Shown: piece after piece, positions 25,314-38,815 of the stretch
Layout: the number at the start of each line of letters is the position of its first letter
How positions within the stretch are numbered: the first letter of the stretch is position 1
Source of the DNA: Numida meleagris
Taxonomy: Eukaryota > Chordata > Aves > Galliformes > Numididae
Direction: 5' to 3'
NCBI RefSeq assembly: GCF_002078875.1
Contig: NC_034409.1
Location: 18,041,282-18,105,281, forward strand
Length of the DNA stretch: 64,000 nucleotides
The notes under the pieces: model-generated
What the model was told of the DNA's origin: nothing
What the model saw: the letters and a program-made list of their open reading frames with translations, nothing else
The model's database searches: none
Position numbers and translations under genes: made by a program

Positions 25314-28300
25314 TATTCAGTATTTGTTTATGAACTTCTGAAGTCTTCTCAACTACAGCATCATCAAGAAAAAAAATTGTATTCTAGACTTGCTGTTCAG
25401 GATTGCAATTGTGATTCTTTGAAAAACACTAATGATATAGATCTGTGTAGCCACTTGTAGAAAGATACAAACAATATATAAATGTTTTGAGGTTTTCTTA
25501 GTAGCATTATTTGGTGTCAACAACCCTTAAATTAAGAAAAAAAAAGCATAACTTATCTACATAAAGAAAATGTTGCAAATAATTTCTCAGTCAGTGGAAA
25601 AGGATGGTTGGCAATTACAGCAGTTCCTGAAAGAAGATAAAATCCTCTAGTTTCACTGAGAATATTTACTTTATTGAGAACTGTTTTAGAACTAACTTTT
25701 AAGTCTTTGGAATGGAAAATCTTTTATTTAAGCTGTTAATTGGTATAATTTTTACAAAGTTTAACCAGTATTAGGCTATTTTGTGGAAAAAAAAAAAAGA
25801 CTTTTTCTCAAGCAGTGTTTTTCCTCAGATATTCTTATTTGTGAAAGCAGAAATCAAGAGTTCATGGTATAATAGTGCTTGGCATTTTGAAAATGATTTA
25901 CTCTCTGCACAAGCACAGCAGTAAATCAATTTCTGTTTAAGATATGAAAATCACTGTGCACAATATACTGTCCAGCAGGTGCTCAATAGGAATTGGGAGT
26001 CATATTTACTTGTAGCATTTTATCATAGGAATTTTGTTCCTTAGTAGTTCTCTGCATTTAATCTAGGTTTATTACTTTGCAAACCTCTTAAGTATTTTAG
26101 GTAAATAGATTTATGACGAGATAGAGACTGCTGGGCCGATTTCTAGTGCTAACCTGATAGAATGAGGATGACCTCCTAACGCAGTAAAAATGTTAACAGT
26201 ATGTATTAGTGTATACACATTGCATTACTTGCATCACCTCCACCATAGCAGTGTTAGTTGTCTTTGCCTTAACATAGGAAGCTAGAGGTATTATAGAGCT
26301 GACATGAGATATTCATGAGGCTTGTAAATATAACAAAAAAAAAAACAACAACAAATCCAGAGACCTTAGACATTCTGAGAACTAGCTGAGGGCCTGCTGG
26401 ACCCAGATAAGTCTCAAAAGGGAACAGATATCTATGTAGCAGCTAAATTCTACAGTCAACAAATAGAGGTGATATATCTATAGGGCAATCCACCATGCAA
26501 TTAAATGTATTTATTGTAGGTGGGATGGGACCAATTCTTGCCTCGTAAAGGGTTGGAGAGTTCAGTTCACTAGGCATCTAGTGTCATATTAAGTGTCCTA
26601 GGGTTTTCCAACTGGTCTCCAGTTGACTCTCTAGAAGAGCACAGGTTGTGTAATACTTGTCAGCTTCAAAAGACTTCCTGTGTGACTCAAATAGCACTAC
26701 TCACCTAAGTTTAAGCAATCCTTGAAATATAAATTAGGCAACTAATTTTCAGGTAAACTGAGGACAAATGTAACCCATCCCATTTTAAACAGTTGTGAGT
26801 GTAGCCTTATGTAAGATAACATAAGCTTAAGTAAGCTCAGGTATACGTTCTTTCATAAGAAAATAACTACACGGTTTTCTATAAGCTGATTTCAAATGAC
26901 CCTAGTTCTCATTCTTCTAAGCTGTTATGCAACATTTTCTATACACCAAATGGAGTTGTATTAGCTCATTTCTCTAGATGTTAACAAATTTTATCACATT
27001 TAACAAAATATTATACTTTAATATAAAAGAGTTTTATGCTGTCAAAGATATGTGCTGATATATTCTTTTAGAATCTGATAGAGGAAACACGTAACTCTAA
27101 GTGTGTCTTCTGCTCCAAGACAGTGTAAACTTAGCACACATACGGATACTTCAGAACATTTTATTCTTCTTATTCGAAATTGCTTTCAAGTATCCTTACT
27201 TAGTATTAAAAATTGAATTATGGACTCACCATGGCTTTGTAGTGTAGTAGCCTTATCACTCTTTCAGTTGTGTAGACAAGTGAAAAGATAGTTTAAAGTG
27301 GGTCTTTCTGTTTTGATATACACAGATCATTTGAGGATGCCACTTTATTTATTTATTAACAAAAATCAATGTGGTAGCTTTAAAATTATCTCCAGGTTAC
27401 TCATAAAGGCTCTCAAGACAAAATGATGAGCAAGCCTAAGAATACTGCAGAACTATGTAAGTCCATTCCATTAACAGGAACAGGAGATATTAAGATTTTC
27501 TTGGCTATTTCCTTTGCAAAATATTGTCCTGGAACTACTTTTAAGAACAGCCTAATGTGGCAGTCTCTTGCCTGACATGTAGCCTTACTAGGTACAGTGT
27601 AGGCCTATTAAAAGAAACTGTATTTTTTATTTTAAAACTAAATGCCACAAGCAAAAAATGAAGAGCACAGTCTCAAAGCTTCTCTAGACTTATGGGCAAA
27701 AACTAATTCCAGATTTTCTAAATTGTACATGAGAAAAACTTCCAAAATAGTCTTTCTAGTCTCTACACTTTATGATGCTCTGTTTATCTTCTTTTTAGTT
27801 TTGGGCATTGCTTATAACTATCTGGAGAACAACAAATAATTAAGTTGTTCTTAGATTTTTTACAGTTCCTATGAATTTTATTATGTGAGATACCTGGCAT
27901 TCTATGATATGTGAATGTAATGGAAAGGGAGGGAAGTAGGAGAAAGAACACATTTGAATACAAAACCAACAGCTGAAACATGGTCTGAAAATAAAACAGG
28001 CACAGATTGTGACTCTTAAGAAAAAAGTTCTGGTAAAACCTCACAGATTCTTTAGACCTTTTTGTCAAACTTTAAATATCTGTTTACTTTCTATCTTACA
28101 GCAAGTTCATATTCCATCTTTCTTTATGCTTTTTATCCAGAGGCTAAATCAATGCTGCTGACTGAAGAGTGTAGAGACATTTATTGATGCCCTTTGTTGT
28201 TTTTATGTACATATACTCAAATCATTTACATTTGAGTTTATATGTATTTAAATGTGCTTAGGAAGTAATGAAAGCAAAAGAAATGTTCAAAGAGAAAACT

Positions 28301-31300
28301 AAAACATTTTGGACTGAAAGTAAAACTGGTTCAAATTTTTGAAGGTGAGGTGAAGATTTCATTTTCTCTACTACCTGTCAGGAAAAGGAAGCTAAGTTCC
28401 AAATCACATATAAATTAATGGTACTCTATATGCTCAAGTGCAATCATTTACCATATCAGAAGTAAGGTCATTTCTCAAAACACACAAAAAAAAAACCCCA
28501 ACAAATAAAAATCCACAACTACAAAAAGAAAGAAAGAAAGAAAGAAACAAAAACCCCAGCAACACTATTTTCATAGATGTGAAAGCATGGGGGCTATTTC
28601 TTTGTCATGTTCGTGTACTCAAGAAACAATATTGTTCTATTCTACCACTCAATAACACTCTAATGTCCCTACTAGTCAGTATTTGTGCTAATTTTATGAA
28701 GAAAGCAATAAGGGATACAGTAATATTTTCAATTTGGTTAAAAAACATAACCCTGGACCGACCAACTTTTTTCCTCCTTTTTGCTTTTCCACTCTCATGT
28801 GTTAAAATACATAAACACTGCAAAATAATGTTTTGTGTTTGACAGTGTGCTAATTTTCACTGCTAACCAAATTTCTTAATGTCAAGATATAAACCTTTGA
28901 AATATAACATTTATAACACAAGTGCTGCTACAACCTTGAATATAACTAAATAAATGACACAACTATAATTATACTCTGTGAAAAAACATAGCAATGTTTT
29001 CTGAGCTAATAATTTGGTCATTTATTTTTTGTAATAGCATTTTAATTTCTCTTTAAATGAACATTTATAATTTTATAAACAGCATGGTCATGTTACCAAA
29101 AATTACAAATAGATTGTTTTCTCCTCTGCTATCCCAGGATTACTAAGACTTTATATATTCTCTGTATTTCCCTTTATTATTTTGACATTCATTTGAGACA
29201 ATGTGATACTGAAACAAAAGCAAGGACCAGATTTCCAAAAGCAGACTGTGGCTCCTGTGTAGGTCTTATTAATTTTCTTACTACTTGAAGTCTATAGGAA
29301 CTTCTTAAGAATATACTTAAGTTTCCTGTATTTATGCAGGTACTGTTATACATATTCTGAAAAACTTAAATGACACTGTGCATTACTCAACAGATTTAGA
29401 GATTGGTCTGAAAAGGTTTAAATTATAGTTTTCACTTTTCATTGTGTTTTTAAAGAAATATATTCCCTATTCAGTCTAAGTAGTTTTTTAAATTACCAGA
29501 ACACTAAGAAAGCCAGACTCATAAATACATTCCCAAATCCATCAGCAGTATAGATTGAAGATTTTTAAGCTTTTAAAGCTGTAGTGCAATTAACTAAAGT
29601 GAATAGTAATTAATGAATCTGGAATTTGTCATTAAATGTTTTATCTTCCTTTGCTGTCTAATTCAATAATTGTGATCCCAGATTTTATCTTCTGACCCTA
29701 AGAAACATTCTAAAACATGGGCATTCTACATGGGAACGGGGAGGAAACCAACAAAGCAAACACACTGACACAGAAAAAGAAAGGCTGATTGATACAGAGA
29801 TGTCTACGTATTTCTCATACAATTTTTTCACCTTTCTCATAAAGAAAATAGATCCAGACTCTTTTCAGTGGCACTCATTGACGGGACAAGAATTAACAGA
29901 CAAAACTTTTATTGTATTTGTAGTAAAACACTGGAATAAATTACTCAAAGAAGTTGGGGGACCACCATCCTTGATATCACCAGAGGAAAACAATCCTTCA
30001 CATCATAGTCTAGTTGATCTTGCATTGATTAACAGGCTGGACAAGATGTCTCACCAAATTCAGCCATTCCATGAAAAAAGAATCAACAGTTTAATAGCAA
30101 ATTTGCCTATGTACATGTACCATTAGAATTCAAATCTAGTATTCTAAATCTGTCATGCCATCTTTTTTTCTGCCCTATGCTGCATGAACAGCTTGCTAAT
30201 TCCTACTTTCTGCCTCCGAGAATTAATAAAAATATAAAGAAAACTGAACTAATTTACCCAGTAAAAAGCAGTGATATTATCACACACACATGCACAAAAA
30301 AAGTAAGAAAACGTAGAAGTGCTGGCAACCTCCTGTAAATGCAGTGAGACATCTTCTTGCAAAGGTGAATGCAAGAAAGGAGGAATAATTTTTTAGGCTA
30401 CCAGATTGCCTAGCAGCAGGTGAAACATTATCAAACAATAAAAACAAAGTGTATTGGAAGGGTTAAGACAAAAGATCTTTTTGCATACTGCATGCTATCT
30501 CTTTCAGTGTTTATCAGTGAATGCAAAGAACCAGAAAAATGAGAACAGAAAAAATGTAGTGATGTTTTCTCAAAACATTCATCTGCAATTCAGTAGCGTA
30601 AAGACTATCTTTGTATTTAATACCTTTTTTCTTTATTCTATTGCTTTCTTTACTATTTTATTTCATTTTATATTTTCTCTTTGTCAGCATATAAAGGGAA
30701 TTTTACCTATTTTCAGTGTGGAAAAAAAACAAACAACAAAACAGAACATAGCAAAATAATCTCAATTAAAAATCTTCATGTGAGGCAAAAGAAACCCAAA
30801 TAACTTTCTCAAGAAAAGCAGAAGGACATTTCCCTGATACACAAAGGCATCGTCAGACAAGAATATAATGACAAAATCTGATTGTGAAAATTAGTACAAT
30901 GCTAGCAAATATTGCTTGATCTATTCTGAATAGTACTAGTATATCAGCTAATACATAGGAAAAAAAATCATTGAATGGTTGGAGAATTCTTACAAAGAAA
31001 ATCCTACATTTCTTTTTGTGAAACTGAGGAATGTTGTGCATGGGGACATAACTGAATTTGGCTTGGCTTGCACTTTTCTTCTACTGTTTATGCTTTTATT
31101 ATGACACAGAAAAAAAATAGATAAACAGTCCACTAAAAGTGTCAATATTTTTCTTCATTATATGTACTGCTTTATAGACATGCTAACTAAATAATTACGT
31201 CTTTCCCAGATTTCAAGTTTTAAGTGTTTCAAATGTTTAGAATACTTTATCCTTACAGAACAGGAGACACAAAAAATCGTAAAATAAAATTAAATTCAAC

Positions 31301-34300
31301 CATTCAAATCAGCACAGTCATTCTATGACTTGGTAACTGAACCCATAGACAAGAAGGTGATTAATATTTCCTTGAAGTTTTCTTGGGAATTGTAATTCAG
31401 GATACTAGAACTTTCTTTTTCAATAACAAGTGTTAATGTTATGAATGTCTGAGTTGTTTAAAGATCTTTTTTTCTTCTTCTGTGTACGAAGAACAGGCTG
31501 ATTTTTCCTTTTTCTTAAGAACAACAACAACAGAACTATGCAAAAAAGTCTAGACTTACATCATTTTCCTGGAATAATGAGTGCTTTACAATTCGGGAAA
31601 GAAGAAATGAAACTTGTCAATCCTTTTCCTTTTCTTTTTTTCTAAGAGCACTTAGAAAAAGATTCTGATTTATATTGTTACCCAAATTTTCAATTACAGT
31701 TGTGTCTGAATTAGAGTCTGAAGATAAATTTAATAAAAACTATTAATTTGCTAATGCAGACAATGAGAGATCTTCTTTTACAGCAACACTTTTTTTTTTT
31801 TTTTTTTTTTATGGTTATATTTTAGAAGGCCTGATGTTTTAATTTCTTTAATATTTCTCATCTGGAGAATTTCAAACGTTTTTATTTTTATTGTAATCCA
31901 TGAATTATACTGCCTGTACATGAATAAAAGACTATTACAGATTTTATTGACTAAAAAAACATTTAAAGAAGAAAAAGCTGCATGGAACAACTTTATTTTT
32001 GAAGCTTATCATGACTTTACTGAATCCTAATAGAAATTCAAATATGATGACAAGGAAAACAAAGTGATAGTACTTTCAGCCCTGAGCAAAATGAACAAGT
32101 GAAACAAATTATCCATCCACTATGCAGCAGCCATTTGTGGAATACATAATTGATTATTTATAATAAAAAAATATATAATTTCAGTACAAGAGGGAAGGAA
32201 ACACCAAAAACCTAGAGGAGGGGAAAATAAAAGATCTTCAATGAGGAAAAGAAAGTGAAAGGAAAAGAAAATGAATGGAAAAGAAAAAAAGTAATCACAA
32301 AAAAATGGAAAGGAACCTTTCATCTATATTTGTATTTTAGTCTCTGAGATTAGAAAGCAGGAATTTTTTATTTTCTTCCAAGATCATTTCTACTTTTTTC
32401 TTAGAAAAACTTATTCTCACATAACCACGTATTACAGAGCTAGAAATGCTAATAGTTTTTAATAAATATTTTCAGCAAGTGAATGGTAAATCCTAGTTAG
32501 CAAAATCCTAATAAGAATATTGTTCTTTATAGCTGTCAACTGGGAACAATGAGCAAAACTCAACAATAACAACAGCAAAACACTTTTGGTTGTAGCTCTT
32601 TGGATTACGTTTATTGAAAAGCTATAAGACTAAAAGACATCATCTCATAAATAAAATGTAAAAGAACTGTGGTTATTTAAAACATTGTAACTCACCTCTG
32701 AATATTTATTTATCCTGAGTATGTCAACAGTTTTCTTTCAATTTTTTTTTTCCCTGCATTCATCCCTTATGGGGATTCCAGTAAATATTTCACTTTTATA
32801 ACTGCCATTTGTTTGCATATAACTTGTGTATTCATTATACTTTTCTGGAAAGTATCTGTCACCACACAGTTGGATAAAAACACCTTCAAAGTAGTTTATT
32901 TATTTTTAATTGTTAGAATGCTGTCTCTACCGAAATACATGCTCTCATCAGTCCTATAGTGCATTAAACATGATTAAACTTAAATAAATATTTAATATTT
33001 ATTCCAACTGAATAATTTCCAGTTCACTAACAGAATTACTAGCAAGAAATTATCATTTATAAACACTATTTAGAATACTTTATTTGTGGTACTGTATTCA
33101 AATATAACGACATTTTTAGCATATTAAAGTGGACAAGGTTTCCCTTAAAAACATCTTGAAAGCAGCAGAAGAAATGAAATATGCTCTGATGAAGAAGGAA
33201 AGACTGTAAAAGGAAAAGACTGGAACAAATTATAAACATGAAATGGCCACAGTCAGCAGTGGATTCCTTTACTCTGCCAGAAAATATTGGGGATATATAA
33301 GTTAAACTGCTGCTTTACAATGACTGCTGTAGGACAGTGCAAGAGAGAAACGAGGCTGTATTGTGCTGTGAGGAATCAGGTAAATGTGCCACTTGAGACC
33401 TAGTAGTTGGAGCAGTCCTGCCATTTTCAATGAGAATTGTAATCATTATAGAAAGATAGCTGCATATTAATTTTCTTTCTCTTTTAAAAGCATCATAAGT
33501 TCTTCAGCTTCCTGATTGGACAAGATATTCTTTATTTTTCCCTCCCATTTTATTGCATATCCTGCAGTTACATTTCTGTCTCCTTGAATGTCTCTAAATG
33601 TTCCACTGCTCTCAAAACAAAAACAAGTGATAAAGCCTAGAAATTTTATTTTTCAATTGAAAGCAAAGCAAGAAAAAATCAAGTTGTAAGTTCCCTCAAA
33701 TAAGAGGACCCTTGAAATACCAAACAAAGCTACAACATTTTCTGAAAAGAAATTGGATATTTTCTTCTGCAATTTAATCAAGCAAGCACTGGAGAAAAAG
33801 GAAAAAATAATCTGCTGTGACACAGACAATGCAGAATTTTAAGAAGAATTGCTTCTTTAGAGAAAAATGTTGATTTCAAGAGTCATCAGTTAAACTGAAA
33901 ACTTCAGCACCACTCCACTGTAATCATTTACACAGGTCCTTCTATGCCTCTATGCCTATCAAAGCCATGCAAACATGCTGCGATACATGAATTACAAAAA
34001 AAAAAAAAAAAAAGGAAATTATGGTGACTTTCCTTTCTTCCCATTTACAATTCTCCTTCTGTGGTTTTATTGTTACATGTCAAAATGAAATTTAACTAGC
34101 AGAAATGTCAATAAATTATATATCTATTTTTACTGTAATATATATACAATTAAATGTATTATAGTAATTAGTCTGTATGTACATTTTCATAGTTTTTCAA
34201 GTAACTGCTCTGAATTTTAAATAGCAATTGAAATTGATTGAATTTTATCTTCACAAAGCAGCAATTTAAAAACAAGTTGCTGAAAAGTTCCTTTTAGTAG

Positions 34301-34344
34301 TATAATAAACAACATGTTTCTTCTGGCCTAATATATATAGAGAG
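25314..34344. other. AT-rich single-copy DNA, no gene seen
   Basis: Nine kilobases are AT-rich and nearly repeat-poor. They hold A or T runs (for example 31790-31810, and 18 A at 33996-34013), a (GAAA)5 tract at 28526-28548 and a possible very old CR1 trace near 29915-30080. The longest open frames, at 28438-28842 and 29800-30126, have no recognised domain. Confidence 0.6.
29915..30080 (+). mobile_element. Possible ancient CR1 ORF2 tail relic
   Basis: The forward translation contains FIVFVVKHWNKLLKEVGGPP, which resembles the conserved CR1 ORF2 tail (FTVRVVRHWHRLPSEAV in the copy at 11.8 kb). About 90 bp later, GGCTGGACAAGATGTCTC and a CCATTCCATGA-like end could be the 3' UTR. Similarity is weak and was judged by eye only, so this may be chance. 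Confidence 0.3.
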
Positions 34345-34745
34345 AGAATCAAAGAATCATTAAGGTTGAAAAAAAACCTCTAAGACCATCTGTCCAATCA
34401 AATACCCATCACCACCATGCCCATTAAAACATTTCCCTAAGTGAAACATCTACATGTTTCTTGAATACCTCCAGTGTCCCTCCAGGAACACTGATACCAC
34501 CACTTCCCCAGGCAGTCTGTTCCAGTGCCTCATCTCTTTTTGGAAGAAGAAATTTTTCTTAAGATCCAATATCAACCTCCCCTGGAGCAACTTAAGGACA
34601 TTAAGCTTCCTTTCAGATAGTTGTAGAGACTGATAAAGTCACCCCTGAGCCTCTTCCAGTCTAAACAATCTCAGTTCACTCTGCCATTCCTCATAAGACT
34701 TGTGCTCCAGACCCTTGACAAGATTTGTTGTCTTTCTTTGGAGAT
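34345..34745 (-). mobile_element. CR1 retrotransposon fragment, reverse
   Basis: This is a reverse CR1 of about 0.4 kb: GAATCAAAGAATCATTAAGG at the left, then CACCACCATGCCC, TTTCTTGAATACCTCCAG, GGCAGTCTGTTCCAG and AACTTAAGGACATT. The right end lies near CCCTTGACAAGATTTG. Indels (for example around GTCCCTCCAGGAACACTG) make it decayed. It shares the 3' UTR subtype of the copies at 21.3 and 47.6 kb. Confidence 0.9.
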
Positions 34746-34818
34746 ATTTATCCTATACAAAACTTTTTTTTGCAATAAATCTTCATATCATGGCAAATAA
34801 TTTTAATCATACATTAAT

Positions 34819-34845
34819 AGAATCATATAGAATAGTTTGGGTTAA
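34819..34845 (-). mobile_element. Minimal CR1 3' end stub beside a forward CR1
   Basis: AGAATCATATAGAATAGTTT and GGGTT match a reverse CR1 3' terminus of under 30 bp. It is followed by about 13 bp of other sequence and then by the forward CR1. The orientation is opposite to that of its neighbour. Confidence 0.6.
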
Positions 34846-34857
34846 AAAATCAGCTAT

Positions 34858-35570
34858 GGCTTGAAAGTAGCCCCGAGAAGAAGGATCTGGGGGTGTTGGT
34901 GGATAAAAAACTCAATATGAGGTGGCGATGTTCACTGGCAGCCCAGAAGGCCAACCATATCCTGGGATGCATCAAGAGAAGCATGACCAGCAGGTCAAGG
35001 GAGAGCAGGCCCTTCTGCTCTGCTCTCGTGAGACCCCACCTGGAGTATTGTATTCAGTTCTGGGGTCCCCAAAACAACATGGACATGGAGTTGTTGGAAC
35101 AAGTCCAGAGTAGGGCCATGAAGATGATCAGAGGGCTGGAGTACCTCCCCTACGGGGACAGGCTGAGAGAGATGGGGCTCTTCACCTGGAAAAGAGAAGG
35201 CTCCAAAGAGACCTTGCCTTCCAGGCCTTCCAGGACCTGATGGGAGCCTACCAGAAGGCTGGGGAGGAACTTTTTCTAAGGACATGGAGTGACAGTACTA
35301 GGGGAAATGGTTTTAAGCTGGAATAGGGTAGATCTAGACTAGCTATTGGGAAGAAATTCTTTACTGTGAGGGTGGAGAGGCACTGGCACAGGCTGCCCAG
35401 AGAGGTTGTCAATGCTCCCTCAATGGAAACACTCAAGGCCAGGCTGTATGGGGTTGTGAGCAACCTGGTCTAGAGGGAGGTGTCCCTGCCTTTAGCAGGG
35501 GGGTTGGAACTAGATGATCTTGAAGTTCCTTTCCAACCCAAAGCATTCTCTTATTCTATAATTCTATGAT
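34858..35570 (+). mobile_element. CR1 retrotransposon, 5'-truncated, forward
   Basis: This is a forward CR1 of about 0.71 kb. It begins in ORF2 at AAAGTAGCCCCGAGAAGAAG and ends with the 3' UTR (TTGGAACTAGATGATCTTG, TTCCTTTCCAACCC) and ATTCTATAATTCTATGAT. It is close in structure to the copy at 11.3-12.0 kb, and both start at nearly the same point of ORF2. Confidence 0.95.
34893..35470 (+). pseudogene. CR1 ORF2 C-terminal remnant
   Basis: The first open segment (34893-35240) reads [29 protein letters not shown] and [13 protein letters not shown], then MKMIRGLEYLPYGDRLRE, the C-terminal part of the CR1 reverse-transcriptase ORF. The frame is lost around 35190-35210, in the region corresponding to FQDLMGAYQ. 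Downstream, the RHWHRLPREVV-like region of the other copies is recognisable only in another frame (minus-strand shadows at 35248-35463 cover it). Inactive. Confidence 0.85.
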
Positions 35571-37191
35571 CTAATCCCAGCTCCTCTGTCATTTGCAGGG
35601 ATATTTTTCACTATATCAAACATTTAATTCAGTGAAAAAAATGACTGTCCTTTTCAGTGATATTTCAGTGATATTTATTTTCAGTGATACATAGAATACA
35701 AGAAAGAGATCTAAAATATTTTTAATGTATTTCTCATCCAACCTTTGAGCTTGATTAAACTTTAACTAGTATATTTATTAAATTATTTTGTTTAAGGTAA
35801 CTGAAGTACTTAATACAGCAACAATTATACTAAAACATTTAGAATTTAAATGTGTATATTACTAAGAAGTGTAAACATTTCATGTTATTATATCTTTAAT
35901 ATTAAATTATTTAATTTTATTATATAATATTCTGATATTTGATGCTGATGGTTTTATAGTTTTAAGGGCTTATATTGGACAGAATACTCTTGGCTATATA
36001 CTTTAGAATAACATTTGTTTAAGGTCAGAAGTTACATGGTAAGGCCACAGTAAAGAAGTATCAATTTCTTTTCATTTTTTTTTATCACTGATCTCACAGA
36101 ATATTATTGCATGTTGTTTAAATTATGTTTTTTATAAATATATGAATATCATATGTTCTTTTAATGAATGCATATGAAAAAGTATGCATTGCCAGTCTGA
36201 ACTATTGTGTGAAACACTTAAAGATGACTGCTGAAAAGTTCCGTATACCCAACAGATTATTAAAATTGCAAACTTAGTTTCCATTAGCATTTTCTATTTT
36301 GGCATCTTAAAAAGAGTGTAAGTTGATTTCAGCGGAACATCCTGTGGGGAAATTAGTTCATTTTGCTAAAGTATCTTAATAATTACAGTGACATCAAGGT
36401 TAATTGCTTAATCTGTATTGCCATAGTGCAGTCCTGTAGAAATCCCAACACAATCTGTTCTATAATTAGTGCCAGAATATCCATATATAGAACAAGCTGT
36501 AACCTAAATAATAATTAAAAGTACTGATACAATTAATAAGTAAAATTTACCAAAACATGTATATGCATATGCACATGCATATACATTAATATGATAAGAG
36601 CAGGTAGATTTCAAAAAACAGAGCTCTTACAAACCTGATATGTTAAATTTTTGAAGTTATAAACAACTGAGTTAAAAAATAACTTCAAGTAAGATTTTTT
36701 TCTTCCTCCAGAATATGACTTCTAATGAGCACCTTCAAACTTGCATCAGGTCTATTTTCATAATGCAGTACACCACAAAGGAGAATGCCTCTCTGTTTCC
36801 TTTTGGAATCTGTGCGTTCACTTGCACATAACTGCTTCATCTTCGTTACTAGTTCATGCTGAGTGCACGTGACATATGCACTGGATGACATGGTTTTCAA
36901 ATATCATGATTTCAAATACATTGTATTTCTAAAAGTAGTGTTTAGAGACAGAAACTGGTGCATGCATCTGTAATAGTCAGCTGTATAACTGATTTTAATT
37001 TCAGAAAGATTATGTGCAGAATTTTTTAAGACATTCAGTATTTATGCACCAACATACAAAACATGCTTTAAATGTAACAACAACAAAAAGATTTACAGAC
37101 TTTGTCTATTCCACTTTGGAGAATATAAGTGAATCACAGACAATGCTAATCTCGAAAAAATGTACCTCTGAAAAATATGATGATAGAACAT
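35571..37191. other. AT-rich single-copy DNA, no gene seen
   Basis: This is AT-rich sequence. Three imperfect tandem copies of TTTTCAGTGATA lie at 35653-35693, and a 30-bp palindrome with alternating purine and pyrimidine at 36557-36586. No gene was recognised. Confidence 0.7.
36557..36586. repeat. Perfect 12-bp inverted repeat, alternating purine-pyrimidine
   Basis: The arms ATGTATATGCAT (36557-36568) and ATGCATATACAT (36575-36586) are perfect reverse complements around a 6-nt spacer. The whole stretch from 36555 to 36586 alternates purine and pyrimidine without exception. Confidence 0.9.
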
Positions 37192-37612
37192 GGAATCACA
37201 GAATCGTTTCAGTTGGCAGGAACCCTTAAAGGTCATCTAGTCCAACTCCTCTTCAAAGAACAGGGACACCTACAGCTAGATCAGATTGCTCAGAGCCCTG
37301 TCCAGCTTCACTTTGAATATTTCCAAGGACAGGGCATCCACCACCTCTCTGGGCAACCTGTGCCAGTGCCTCACCACTCTTATCGCAAAAAACTTCTTCC
37401 TTATATCCAATCTACATCTCCTTTCTTTTAGTATGAAACCATTTCCCCTTGTTCTATCACGACAGATCCTGCTAAAGAGTCTGTCCCCTTCCTTCTTATA
37501 GCCCCCCTTTAGACACTGAAAGGCTGCTATCAGGTCACCTCAAAGCCTTCTCTTCTCCAGGCTGAACAGCCCCAGTTCTCTCAACCTGTTCTCGTAGGGG
37601 AGGTGTTCCATC
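37192..37612 (-). mobile_element. CR1 retrotransposon fragment, reverse
   Basis: This is a reverse CR1 of about 0.42 kb with GGAATCACAGAATCG at the left. Its 3' UTR subtype has AGAACAGGGACACCTACAGC, TAGATCAGATTGCTCAGAGC and GACAGGGCATCCACCACC, shared with the copy at 52.6 kb and, degenerate, at 4.3 kb. The right part (GGCTGAACAGCCCCAG, CAACCTGTTCTCGTAG, GGGAGGTGTTCC) is the ORF2 C-terminus in reverse. It stops at about 37612. Confidence 0.94.
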
Positions 37613-37972
37613 CATGGGATCATAGAATAAAACACGTTCTATGACTCATTCTTGTATGTTTTGTACAGTACAACTGAAATATAGTCTGTATACTTGAAGA
37701 TGTACACTATCTTAAGATATAAATACCCTTGTCAATGCTGAGCTCATCATCCAAATATTAATAACAATGTGATACAGCCTTATGCTGGTTGTGTTTAAGA
37801 TACCAGGACTTTCATTTTCAGGGAGTTGAGGTGGCAAATTAACTTCAATTTTACAAAGTGGAGAAATCTGTTCCTATTACTCTCAAATACATATTCTCTA
37901 AAGCATGATTATTAAATAAGGAAATGCTTCCAATAGCATATATTTTAAATCATACCATATTTAAATTTTTAA

Positions 37973-38465
37973 ACGTCATTTTTATCTGCCTTACTGGCCT
38001 CTATCCATGTTGTGTATGTATCCGGTTCTCAGAAGAGAAGGACTACTACATTCCCCAGGGTACTTTGCTCCTCTGTTACCATTTCCGGCCAGAGGGAAAA
38101 GATAAAAACTTGCAGATCATGAGACCTCATCCCTTTTTTCCGCCCATCTCTCGTCCTGGCAGCACCTCGCTCCCCAGCCGTCTTATCGTTGGTAGTAGAG
38201 TAAGGCCTACCTTGATTTTGGGACATTCTCTCTCTCTGTATTGGATTTATCAGCTTAAATTGTAATTATATTGTATTATAGTGTGTTGTTCTGCATTCCC
38301 ATATCTTATTTAGTAAATTAGTTTGTTTCTCCTCAGATTGTATTTGCTGTTTTTGCTCTCAGGCCCATCTCCCTACCCCTTTTCCCTTTTCCCGGGGCGT
38401 GGGTCCGTGGGTCCCCCTGTCCCATTCATCATGGAACTGGGCTGAACGCCCGTAAACTGTTGACA
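37973..38465 (+). mobile_element. Solo LTR of an avian ERVL-like family, copy A
   Basis: This is a forward LTR of about 0.49 kb. It shares, over its whole right part, the sequence of copy B (40560-41087): GGTTCTCAGAAGAGAAGGAC, TTTGCTCCTCTGTTACC, GGGAAAAGATAAAAACTTGC, the CTCTCTCTGTATTGG block, GTAAATTAGTTTGTTTCTCC and CGTAAACTGTTGACA at the 3' end. The 5' 40 bp are divergent, and the start is placed by the weak GTCATTTTTAT match. The flanks (TTTAA or TTAAA against CTTAA) give no perfect target duplication. No gag, pol or env lies beside it. Confidence 0.85.
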
Positions 38466-38815
38466 CTTAACACATGGCAACTTTTAAAATAGCCGGTTTC
38501 TTAAAGCAGTGAGACTGCAGTACACTTTTGGAGTAGCTCTCATATTAACAGCATAACAGGAATCAACTCCCAGATCCTGCAGCAGTTTTCACGTAAGAAT
38601 GTTTCTTAGCAATGTCCTAGTCTTTTTTTTTTTTAAGTATATTTTATCATGCTCATAGCTGAATATTATTATTTAATTCCTTCCTTTTTTTATCCTCTTC
38701 ATGTCACCATAGGAAATGTTTAGAAAAGTTTTATAGGTCATATGATACTATCCCATCTGAAATCAGATATCCTCTAACAGGGAAGTCATACAGACCATTT
38801 TTAATTTATTATTAA

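Noticed and set aside
28438..28842. 134-codon forward open frame
   Set aside because: It starts in A-rich and GAAA-type low-complexity sequence, shows no recognisable domain, and nothing around it suggests a gene.
29800..30126. 108-codon open frame as a host gene
   Set aside because: The only recognisable part resembles a decayed CR1 ORF2 tail; the rest is unremarkable AT-rich sequence.
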